The notes under the pieces: model-generated | Databases searched by the model: none | What the model saw: only the letters and a program-made list of their open reading frames with translations | What the model was told of the DNA's origin: nothing | Shown here: piece by piece, positions 1 through 6,833 of the stretch | Layout of the letters: every line of letters begins with the position of its first letter | How positions within the stretch are numbered: position 1 is the first letter of the stretch | From: Verrucomicrobiota bacterium | GTDB taxonomy: Bacteria; Verrucomicrobiota; Verrucomicrobiia; Opitutales; UBA953 | NCBI GenBank assembly: GCA_009917805.1 | Contig: RGES01000040.1 | Span: 1-9,692 of the forward strand | DNA length: 9,692 bases | Reading direction: 5' to 3' | Translations under genes and position numbers: made by a program

Positions 1-1041
1 GACGTCCGGCAGGCGGCCAAGGATTGGCAGACCTACAGCTCCGACGCCCCCTTCCGCGTCCCGATTCCTTCCGAGGAAGAGGCCCGCTCGATGCGTCAGC
101 TGCCCATCGAGACCAACCCGCCGGAGCACACGGAGTATCGGGCGATCGTCGAACCGTTCTTCGACCGTCCGAAAGACCCCGCGATGATCGCGCAGGTGGA
201 GCGGCTCATCGAAGGCCTGCTGCGCGACGCCCTCGCCCGTGATTCGGTGGAGGTCGTCCACGGCCTCGCCCTGCCCCTCCAGGCGCGCGCCCTCACCTAC
301 CTGCTCGATACCGACGAAGCCGAAGCCGACACGTGGATCGGCTGGGGCATCCACGTCTTCCGCGTCCGCGGCGGCCTCAAGAAAGGCGTCGAGCTGGAAG
401 ATTACCTCACCCGCAAGTTCGACGCCGTGAGCCGGCAGCCGGGCCGCTGCTTCTTCAGCGCGCTCGCACAGGCGAGCTTCCGCGGACGCCCGCTGTCGCG
501 CGAGGAGATGATGGGCTTCGCCAACCTGGCCTTCGCGGGCGGTCGCGACACGATCATCCATACGGTGAGCTGCGCCCTCGGCCATCTCGCCGCCAATCCG
601 GAAGCGCTCGAGTACCTCCGCGCGGAACCGAAGCGCATCACGCTCGCGAGCGAGGAGTTCTTCCGCTTCTTCATGCCGCTGACGCACATCGGCCGCGTGT
701 GCCCCGTCGCCACTTCCGTCCACGGCGAAACCGTCCCTGCCGGCGGCCGCGTCTCGCTCGGCTGGGCTTCGGCCAACCGCGACGAGGCGGCCTTCCCCGA
801 AGCCGACGTCTTCAAGATCGACCGCAAACCGAATCCGCATCTGTCCTTCGGCTTCGGCGAACACCTCTGCCTCGGCGCCCCGCACGCCCGCCTGCTCCTC
901 CGCACCCTGCTGCACAAGTGCGTCGAGCTCGTCGGCTCGCTGGAAATCGTCTCGGCGGAAGAACGGACCGAGACCGAGCACTCCTACGAACGGAAGCTCG
1001 GGTACGAGTCCTTGGTGCTCCGGTTCCGTCCGCGGGCCTGA
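1..1041 (+). CDS. Cytochrome P450 (5' truncated by window edge)
   Basis: This is a heme-thiolate monooxygenase of the soluble bacterial type, which would need a ferredoxin/reductase partner; none is encoded here. The frame is open from base 1, and the ATG at 91 is internal, because the residues before it (KDWQTYSSDAPFRVPIP) already match the P450 N-terminal region. Visible landmarks, in order, are: the LPIETNPPEHTEYR segment (about 97-138), typical of the B'/C-helix region; the I-helix oxygen-activation motif AGGRDT (535-552); the K-helix ExxR as EFFR (655-666); and the heme loop FGFGEHLCLG with the axial Cys codon at 868-870. It ends with TGA at 1039-1041. About 346 codons are visible, so only a short N-terminal stretch seems to be missing compared with ordinary bacterial P450s of about 400 residues. 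There is no membrane anchor in the visible part. The substrate cannot be deduced, and no CYP family is assigned. The family call is very secure. Confidence 0.95.
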   Translation, partial: DVRQAAKDWQTYSSDAPFRVPIPSEEEARSMRQLPIETNPPEHTEYRAIVEPFFDRPKDPAMIAQVERLIEGLLRDALARDSVEVVHGLALPLQARALTYLLDTDEAEADTWIGWGIHVFRVRGGLKKGVELEDYLTRKFDAVSRQPGRCFFSALAQASFRGRPLSREEMMGFANLAFAGGRDTIIHTVSCALGHLAANPEALEYLRAEPKRITLASEEFFRFFMPLTHIGRVCPVATSVHGETVPAGGRVSLGWASANRDEAAFPEADVFKIDRKPNPHLSFGFGEHLCLGAPHARLLLRTLLHKCVELVGSLEIVSAEERTETEHSYERKLGYESLVLRFRPRA

Positions 1042-1072
1042 TGGGGATTGCCAGCGGTCTTGGGCGGGCCTA

Positions 1073-1111
1073 GGGGTTCTTTACCCCAACCTTCGCGTCT
1101 TCGCGGGGTTC
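1073..1111. repeat. Small intergenic hairpin plus 8-base direct repeat
   Basis: The 85-base gap between the P450 and the next gene holds a perfect inverted repeat, GGGGT-TCTTT-ACCCC (1073-1087). It is followed by two near-identical 8-mers, CCTTCGCG and TCTTCGCG (1090-1105), whose CGCG cores can themselves pair across a TCTT loop. The heptamer GGGGTTC occurs at both ends (1073-1079 and 1105-1111), so the central ACCCC could pair with either copy. No T-run follows the first hairpin, so a classical intrinsic terminator is not supported. On the other strand the 8-mers read CGCGAAGA/CGCGAAGG, which resembles the 'CGCAAAGACGCAAAGG' type of dispersed intergenic repeat I recall from many environmental bacteria. 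That resemblance is from memory and unsearched. Confidence 0.5.
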
Positions 1112-1126
1112 CAACCATACCCCGCC

Positions 1127-3217
1127 ATGTTCGCCTTCAGCCTGACCATCTTCTGGGGAGCTTGCCTGCTCTTCCTCGTCCAGCCGCTGATCGCGCGCTT
1201 CATCCTCCCCTGGTTCGGCGGCGGCCCCGCGGTCTGGACGACCTGCATGCTCTTCTTCCAGGTGTTGCTGCTCGGAGGCTACGCCTACGCCCACTTCAGC
1301 ATCAGCCGCCTGACCCCGCGCCGCCAGGTCATCACCCACCTTTGCCTGCTGGCGCTCGCGGTCGCGTTGCTGCCGATCACACCGGGCGACCAATGGAAGC
1401 CCACCGACGGCTCGCATGCCGCCGGACATATCCTGCTGCTCCTCCTCGCCTGCCTCGGCCTGCCCTATCTCGTGCTCTCCGCCACCGGCCCGCTCCTGCA
1501 GGCTTGGTTCAGCAAGGCCAACCCCGGGGTGTCCCCTTACCGCCTGTACGCCCTCTCGAACATCGGCTCGCTCCTCGCGCTCCTCATCTATCCGTTCGTC
1601 CTCGAGCCGCAGCTCGCGCGTCAGGCCCAGGCCCAATGGTGGTCCGTCGGCCTCGCCCTGTACGCAGGCCTCGCAGGTTGGTGCGGCTACAAGGTCTGGC
1701 ATAGCGCCGGGGCCGACACGAAAGCCGTCGTCACCGATGACGGTGCGGACATTCCGTCGACCAGCCGCAAACTGCTCTGGTTCGCCCTGCCCGCCTGCGG
1801 CGTGATGCTCCTGCTCGCGATCACCAACAAGCTCTGCCAGGACATCGCCGTCGTGCCCTTCCTCTGGGTGCTGCCGCTCAGCCTCTACCTCCTTTCCTTC
1901 ATCATCAGCTTCGACAGCCCGCGCTGGTATCACCGAGGCTTCTGGCTCCCGCTGCTCGTCGGCCTCCTCGGAGCGGTCATGTACAACCTCTACACCGCGG
2001 AGTCGCACCCGAACATCACCCCGCTCGCCTCGCTCTACCTGGGCACGATGTTCGTCGCCTGCATGGTCTGCCACGGCGAAGTCTTCCGCCTCCGCCCGGG
2101 CGCCAGCCGCCTGACCGGCTATTACCTGTCGATCTCCGCCGGTGGCGCCGTCGGCGGCCTCTTCGTCGCGCTGGTGGCGCCGTTCGTGTTCCCGGATTAC
2201 TTCGAGCTGCACCTCGCGCTCTTCCTCACCGCGGCACTGGTGATCCTCGTCCTCCGTCAGGATCCGTCCGTTCCGCTGAGGCACGGCAAGGCCCGCTGGG
2301 CCTGGGCCGTCCCCTTCCTCGCCTTGGCCGCGCTCGGTTACGGCCTTGCCGACGTCGCCACGACCTCGCTTCGCGGCGCCCTGAGCGTGACTCGTGGCTT
2401 CTACGGCGTCCTGAAGGTGACCGAAAGCGACAAAAGCGACCCGACGCGCCATCACCTGACGCTCCAGCACGGCGCGACGATCCACGGCCTGCAGTACCAG
2501 AGCGCCGAACGCCGCACCGATCCGACGAGCTACTACACTTCGACCAGCGGCATCGGCCGACTCTTCCGCACGTACAAGCCCCAGGGCGGCCGCCGGGTCG
2601 GCGCCGTCGGCCTGGGGTCCGGCACGCTGGCCTCGTGGGGCCGCCAAGGCGACACCTTCCGCTTCTACGAGATCAACGACGACGTGGCGCGGCTCGCGAC
2701 GAGCACGTTCACCTACCTGAAAGATTCGAAGGCGAAGACGGAACTCGTCATGGGCGACGCCCGCCTCCGCATGGAAGGCGAAGCCGACCAGCAATATGAC
2801 GTGATCATCCTCGACGCCTTCAGCAGCGACGCGATCCCCGTCCACCTCCTGACGCTCGAGGCCTTCGCGCACTACCAGCGCCACCTGAAGAAAGGCGGCG
2901 CGATCGTCGTCCACGTCTCCAATCGCTACCTCGACCTCCACCCGGTCGTCTATCGCATCGCGGAAAAAATCGGCTTCCCCGCCATCACGATCGATGACAA
3001 CGATACCGCGTTCGAGGACGACGGCTTCTATGGCTCGGACTGGATCGTGATGTCGCGCAACGCCGAGCTGCTCCAGCAGCCGCTGCTGCACGACGTCACC
3101 AGCCCTCCGGTCGAGTTCTCCGCCCGCGTCCTCCCCTGGACGGACGAGCGCAGCGACCTGCTCCGCATCCTGGTCTCCGAGGAAGGCAGTTTCCTCCGCT
3201 GGCTGCAGGGGCTCTGA
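1127..3217 (+). CDS. Multi-pass membrane protein with C-terminal spermidine-synthase-like domain
   Basis: This 696-residue inner-membrane protein has two parts. Residues 1 to about 405 hold roughly 13 hydrophobic segments, estimated by eye. They begin with the conserved opening FLVQPLIARFILPWFGGG and PAVWTTCMLFFQ, typical of the fused membrane/spermidine-synthase-like family. Residues about 410-650 form a Rossmann methyltransferase fold: the nucleotide-binding loop GLGSGTLA at 495-502, then the acidic residue of FYEIND, then GDAR, then DAFSSDAIP at 563-571 followed by VHLLT, the counterpart of the SpeE active-site strand. True spermidine synthases are small soluble enzymes with a GGGDGG-like loop. 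The altered loop and the membrane half make polyamine synthesis uncertain; another aminopropyl- or methyl-transfer, or a transport-coupled role, is possible. The ATG at 1127 starts exactly at the first family-conserved hydrophobic segment, although CCATACCCCGCC before it is not a Shine-Dalgarno. No polyamine genes lie nearby. Confidence 0.88.
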   Translation: MFAFSLTIFWGACLLFLVQPLIARFILPWFGGGPAVWTTCMLFFQVLLLGGYAYAHFSISRLTPRRQVITHLCLLALAVALLPITPGDQWKPTDGSHAAGHILLLLLACLGLPYLVLSATGPLLQAWFSKANPGVSPYRLYALSNIGSLLALLIYPFVLEPQLARQAQAQWWSVGLALYAGLAGWCGYKVWHSAGADTKAVVTDDGADIPSTSRKLLWFALPACGVMLLLAITNKLCQDIAVVPFLWVLPLSLYLLSFIISFDSPRWYHRGFWLPLLVGLLGAVMYNLYTAESHPNITPLASLYLGTMFVACMVCHGEVFRLRPGASRLTGYYLSISAGGAVGGLFVALVAPFVFPDYFELHLALFLTAALVILVLRQDPSVPLRHGKARWAWAVPFLALAALGYGLADVATTSLRGALSVTRGFYGVLKVTESDKSDPTRHHLTLQHGATIHGLQYQSAERRTDPTSYYTSTSGIGRLFRTYKPQGGRRVGAVGLGSGTLASWGRQGDTFRFYEINDDVARLATSTFTYLKDSKAKTELVMGDARLRMEGEADQQYDVIILDAFSSDAIPVHLLTLEAFAHYQRHLKKGGAIVVHVSNRYLDLHPVVYRIAEKIGFPAITIDDNDTAFEDDGFYGSDWIVMSRNAELLQQPLLHDVTSPPVEFSARVLPWTDERSDLLRILVSEEGSFLRWLQGL

Positions 3218-3219
3218 GC

Positions 3220-3261
3220 TTGGATTGAAGATGGACGATGGGGGATGAATGATGAACATTG
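3220..3261. repeat. Degenerate 7-base-period array (RANGATG-like) in intergenic gap
   Basis: The gap between the membrane protein and the chimeric gene holds a run of heptamers in register: TTGGATT, GAAGATG, GACGATG, GGGGATG, AATGATG, AACATTG. The four middle units (3227-3254) share the ending GATG, and the outer two are decayed copies. The array creates several ATG triplets (for example at 3245, 3249 and 3252) that mimic start codons for the next gene. The remaining bases to 3296 show nothing recognisable. I recall similar GATG-rich short repeats between genes in environmental bacteria, including Verrucomicrobiota; that is memory, not a search. No promoter could be supported here. Confidence 0.6.
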
Positions 3262-3296
3262 CCCGCAGGCCTTCGTCGACCTATTCCACCCCTTCC

Positions 3297-6200
3297 ATGC
3301 ATCCCGTCCGTCTCACTCTTGCCCTGCTCTGCGGAGTCCTGAGCTGCCTAGCCGCCGAACCTAAGAAGAAGACCGCCAAGTACGATCCGCAGCCCTGGGG
3401 CCCCTGGGTCGAGGCCGACTTCCCGTTCTTCTCTTCCATCCTCGACGCCCGCCGCGAAGGCCTCGGCAAGAACAACCTCACCCCGCGCGGCCTGATCATC
3501 AAGCTGCCCAACGACTGCTGGGCGTGCTTCGATACCGACCTGCTCCGCGTCGCCGCCGTCTGGCGAGGCAAGGGCGTCAGCGACAAAGCCCTCGCCCCGG
3601 GTTCCTATCACGACCCGAGCCGCAAGACGCTCGGCGGCCAGTTCCCTGCTCCGCAGCCCGAAGGCAAGCTCTGGCTCGGCCATGCGATCGTCCCCGGCTG
3701 GCAGCTCGGCGCGACGATCGATCGCAATGACCCACGCTCCCCGGCGCCCTCGGTCAATGAAGTCGGACGCGGCCCGCTGCCGTCCTCGCTGGGTCAGTTC
3801 CAATCCGTGGAACTCGTCGGCAAGGACGTCGTGCTCACCTATCGCGTCGACGACGCGGTCATCCGTGAGCTCTGGAAGACCTCCGAGCATGACGGCCAGA
3901 TCGTGATCGAACGCCACCTTTCGGTCTCCGCCCACGCCAAGGACCTGCTCCTCGTCGTCGGCACGCGCCATCAAGGGCCTTCCCAGGAAATCGAAGCCGG
4001 CGTGACGGTCAGCGGCCCGGCCGAACTCGCCCATGACGACGATTTCTTCGCGGTGAAGGTTCCCGCCAACAAGGCGCCCGCCGCGCTCTGCGTGACCCTC
4101 TGCGACGAGCACGCCGCCCCTGCCATCCCGGCGGTCGCCATCCCGTCCGGCCCGACCCAGGCCCGCTGGCAGGCCGCCGTCCCCACGAAGATCGAACTCA
4201 GCAAATCCGCCGACGCCTACGTCGTCGACCACGTCGGCCTGCCGGTCGTCAACCCCTGGAAACGCGCCGTCCGCGCCAGCGACATCCAGTTCCGCAAGGA
4301 TGGCACCGGCGTGCTGGTGACGATCGACGGGGACATCTGGCTCGCCCGCGGCCTCGGCTCCGCCGGCGACGAAGTCAGCTGGCGCCGCTTCGCCTCGGGC
4401 CTGCATGAGCCGATGACCTGCGCGCTCCGCGACGACGAGATCTACGTCTTCGACCGCAACGGCATCTGGCGGCTCCTCGACACGAACGGCGACGGCGAAG
4501 CCGACGTCCACGAACTCTTCTCGAACGCCTTCGCCCAGACGGCGGACATGCGCGAATTCCCCAGCACCCTGCGACCCGCTCCGAAGGGCGAATTCGTCAT
4601 CGCCAAGGGCGGACAGGAAGCGACCACCATCGGCAAGCACAACGGCAGCATCCTCCGGATCTCCGCCGACGGCCGGAGCGCGACCGTGCTCGGCTACGGC
4701 CTCCGCCAGCCCAACCTCTCCGTGCACCCGCGCACCGGGCTCGTCGTCTCCAGCGACCAGCAGGGCAACTACGTGCCGAGCACCCCGATCCACATCATCA
4801 AGGACGCGCAGTTCTACGGCTTCCTGAGCGACAAGCTCCCCAAGGAGAAATACCCCGCCCCCATCGCCGAACCGCTCACCTGGATCCCGCACGCGGCGAA
4901 CGCCTCGGCGCTTTCCCAGGTCTGGCTGACCGGCGCCAAGATGGGCCCCCTCAACGACGAGATGGTCCAGATCTGCTTCAACAAGCCGGACCTCCTCCGC
5001 GTCCTCTGGAACCACCGCGGCTCCCGCCCTCAGGCCAGCGTCGTCAGCGTCGTCAGCGACTTCGCCACGCCGCCCCTCAACGGCTCCGTCAACCCTGTCG
5101 ACGGCCAGCTCTACGTCGCCGGCTTCCAGGTCGCCGGCTGGGGCAACATCCTGAAGACCCTTACCGGCCTCGAGCGCGTCCGCTATACCGGCGCCCCTTC
5201 GTTGACGCCGCGCGAGATCGTGCCGACCGACCGCGGCGTGCTGCTCCGCTTCGACGTCGCCCTCGACCGCGCCCAGGCGACCGACCCGGACAACTACTCC
5301 TTCGCCACCTGGCATTATAAACGCGCCTCCACCTACGGCTCCGCCCAATACAAGGCCGACGGTAAGACGGGCAACGACTGGCTCACGGCCAGCAGCACGT
5401 ACCTCAGCCAGGACGGCAAGAGCGTGTTTATCGGCCTCCCGGGACTGAAGCCCGTCGAACAGCTGCGCATCGGCTGGACGATCGCCACCGCGACCGGCGC
5501 CGAGCTGCACCAGAACGCCTACACCACTCCCTACGAGTTCACGAAGTTCGATCCCGTCGCCGAAGGCTTCGGCCCGATCGACATCGACCTGACCCCGCGC
5601 GTCGCCAAGGCGAAGAAGGCCGAGACGGTCTCCGCCGAGGAAGGCAAGCGCCTCGCCACGATGTTCGGCTGCGCCGCCTGCCACCTCGCCGGCGAGACCG
5701 CGATGCCTTGCGCCGCCGCCGAGAAGCGTCCGATGGACGCGAACACCTTGCGCGATCAGCTCGGTCGCCTCGGTGATACGGGTTTCGAGATGGGCGAGCT
5801 GCAGGCCGACCTCGAAGGCGCCCTCATCATCCCGGTCAGCGAGCTGAACCGCCTGCGCCGCGACCTCGCCGAGCAGATCGCCAAACTCCGCAGCCAGCCG
5901 CTCCGCTGGACGTTGCTGCCTTACGAAGAAGAGGCCACCAAGGTCGCTCCCTTCGAGCCGAAGCGTCCGGGCGAAGCCGAGATCGTCGTCGTCATCCGCG
6001 AGCCCGAGCAGCTGGAGCCGGCCCTCGCGAGCGGCGCCCGCGTCATCTACGCCGAATACGAGGACCCGAAGAAATTCCGCGCCGCGGTCGCCCGCGTCCG
6101 CGCCTACGAGCAGGAAGCCGGCCGCAAGGTCGAGTTCTGGGCCATGGGCCCGCGCATCCATAAGCAGGGCGAAGACCGTATCAGCGAGATCGTCCTCTCC

Positions 6201-6830
6201 TGCCAGGCCGACGGCTATCTGGTGCGTAATCACGAGGATCTCCGCGCCTTCAAGGGCCAGCGCCTCCGCGCGGACTTCTCCCTCAACGTCGCCAACGGCC
6301 TGACCGCCGAGTGGCTCATGCGCGAGCACGCCCTCGAGGGGCTCACGGTCTCCTATGACCTGAACTCCGAGCAGGTCACCGCGCTCTTCCAGTCGGCCCC
6401 GCCCGAATGGTTCGAGGTCACGATCCACCAGCACATGCCGATGTTCCATATGGAGCACTGCGTGTTCTGCACCTTCCTCTCGAAGGGCAAGGATTACCGC
6501 GATTGTGGCCGTCCGTGCGAGAAGCACCGCGTCAAGCTGCGCGACCGCGTCGGCGCCGAGCACATCCTCAAGGCCGACGCCGGTTGCCGGAACACGCTCT
6601 TCAATTCGCGCGCCCAGACCGGCGCCGAATACGTCACCCAGCTCCTCGCCCTCGGCGTCCGCCGCTTCCGCGTCGAGTTCGTCGATGAGGATGCTTCGAC
6701 GGTCACGCGCACGCTCGAGAAGTATCAGGCCCTGCTGAAGGGCGACCTCGACGGGACCGCCCTCTGGAACGACCTCAAGGTCCTCAACCAGCTCGGCGTC
6801 ACGCGTGGGACGATGCGCGTCAGGCTCTGA
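3297..6830 (+). CDS. Chimeric secreted DUF6797/sugar-dehydrogenase-like/cytochrome c protein joined in frame to a U32 peptidase C-terminal half
   Basis: From the ATG at 3297 the product is 1177 residues. Residues 1-20 form a signal peptide (basic start, LTLALLCGVLSCLAA); VLSC17 is a marginal lipobox. Residues about 28-160 match the DUF6797-type domain, with WGPW and CFDTDLLR at 77-84. Residues about 309-630 look like a six-bladed PQQ/sorbosone-dehydrogenase-type propeller with family phrases such as LRQPNLSVHP and PLNGSVNPVDGQLY. Residues about 635-750 look like a small beta domain. Then comes the cytochrome c heme motif CAACH at 792-796 (bases 5670-5684). Immediately afterwards the sequence switches to the C-terminal half of a U32 peptidase. 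An ATG at 3249 would add 16 residues, but it lies in the repeat array and hides the signal peptide, so 3297 is preferred; no good Shine-Dalgarno precedes either. The front half resembles periplasmic sugar-oxidising proteins of Verrucomicrobiota/Planctomycetota; its substrate is unknown. The reading frame and both halves are clear; whether the fusion is natural is not. Confidence 0.85.
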   Translation: MHPVRLTLALLCGVLSCLAAEPKKKTAKYDPQPWGPWVEADFPFFSSILDARREGLGKNNLTPRGLIIKLPNDCWACFDTDLLRVAAVWRGKGVSDKALAPGSYHDPSRKTLGGQFPAPQPEGKLWLGHAIVPGWQLGATIDRNDPRSPAPSVNEVGRGPLPSSLGQFQSVELVGKDVVLTYRVDDAVIRELWKTSEHDGQIVIERHLSVSAHAKDLLLVVGTRHQGPSQEIEAGVTVSGPAELAHDDDFFAVKVPANKAPAALCVTLCDEHAAPAIPAVAIPSGPTQARWQAAVPTKIELSKSADAYVVDHVGLPVVNPWKRAVRASDIQFRKDGTGVLVTIDGDIWLARGLGSAGDEVSWRRFASGLHEPMTCALRDDEIYVFDRNGIWRLLDTNGDGEADVHELFSNAFAQTADMREFPSTLRPAPKGEFVIAKGGQEATTIGKHNGSILRISADGRSATVLGYGLRQPNLSVHPRTGLVVSSDQQGNYVPSTPIHIIKDAQFYGFLSDKLPKEKYPAPIAEPLTWIPHAANASALSQVWLTGAKMGPLNDEMVQICFNKPDLLRVLWNHRGSRPQASVVSVVSDFATPPLNGSVNPVDGQLYVAGFQVAGWGNILKTLTGLERVRYTGAPSLTPREIVPTDRGVLLRFDVALDRAQATDPDNYSFATWHYKRASTYGSAQYKADGKTGNDWLTASSTYLSQDGKSVFIGLPGLKPVEQLRIGWTIATATGAELHQNAYTTPYEFTKFDPVAEGFGPIDIDLTPRVAKAKKAETVSAEEGKRLATMFGCAACHLAGETAMPCAAAEKRPMDANTLRDQLGRLGDTGFEMGELQADLEGALIIPVSELNRLRRDLAEQIAKLRSQPLRWTLLPYEEEATKVAPFEPKRPGEAEIVVVIREPEQLEPALASGARVIYAEYEDPKKFRAAVARVRAYEQEAGRKVEFWAMGPRIHKQGEDRISEIVLSCQADGYLVRNHEDLRAFKGQRLRADFSLNVANGLTAEWLMREHALEGLTVSYDLNSEQVTALFQSAPPEWFEVTIHQHMPMFHMEHCVFCTFLSKGKDYRDCGRPCEKHRVKLRDRVGAEHILKADAGCRNTLFNSRAQTGAEYVTQLLALGVRRFRVEFVDEDASTVTRTLEKYQALLKGDLDGTALWNDLKVLNQLGVTRGTMRVRL
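5691..6830 (+). other. U32 peptidase (YhbU/RlhA-like) C-terminal module embedded in the chimeric gene
   Basis: From about residue 799 the chimeric protein is recognisable U32. The stretch AEKRP...LRDQLGRLGDTGFEMGEL and then PVSELNRLRR is the end of the DUF3656-like insert. Next comes a second barrel with HMPMFHMEHCVFC and DCGRPCEKH, and the near-invariant ADAGCRNTLFN, running to the gene's end. Cysteines at residues 1055, 1058, 1070, 1074 and 1097 form the usual C-terminal cluster. U32 proteins of this type modify RNA in the cytoplasm; E. coli RlhA (653 residues) hydroxylates 23S rRNA C2501. What is missing is the N-terminal barrel with the family signature around ExFxxGxxC...GxCxxS; I find no such stretch anywhere in the window. 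About 380 residues of U32 remain, so this is a 5'-truncated copy with no start or ribosome binding site of its own. It is unlikely to be active alone. Confidence 0.85.
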
Positions 6831-6833
6831 TCA
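6828..6833. other. Abutting convergent stop codons (TGATCA)
   Basis: The TGA of the rightward chimeric gene (6828-6830) is directly followed by TCA, the reverse complement of the TGA of the leftward recD2 gene (6831-6833). The two genes meet tail to tail with zero spacer. No hairpin with a T-run is visible around the junction on either strand, so transcription probably reads through or ends inside the opposite coding region, or is stopped by Rho. Confidence 0.95.

Noticed and set aside
1073..1087. Rho-independent terminator after the P450 gene
   Set aside because: The stem is only 5 base pairs and no T-run follows it on either strand.
3220..3250. Sigma-70-like promoter (TTGGAT ... ATGAAT) before the chimeric gene
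   Set aside because: The match is poor, the spacing is unsuitable, and the bases are fully explained by the heptamer repeat.
1070..3259. Long minus-strand open frame opposite the membrane protein gene
   Set aside because: Highly charged, repetitive GC-rich composition without any recognisable domain, and it fully overlaps a clear gene with conserved motifs. It is a mirror of high-GC third-position bias.
3249..3296. Upstream ATGs (3249, 3252) as start of the chimeric gene
   Set aside because: They lie in the 7-base-period repeat and would place 16 unrelated residues before a good signal peptide beginning at 3297. They are not excluded.
5037..5060. Tandem 9-base repeat AGCGTCGTC within the chimeric gene
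   Set aside because: It covers only about 2.5 units and encodes an ordinary VSVVSD strand of the propeller; it is codon-usage coincidence.
3348..6563. Long minus-strand open frame opposite the chimeric gene
   Set aside because: Composition dominated by Asp/Glu/Gly/Ala/Val, no domain signature, and opposite a clearly coding strand. It is an antisense shadow.
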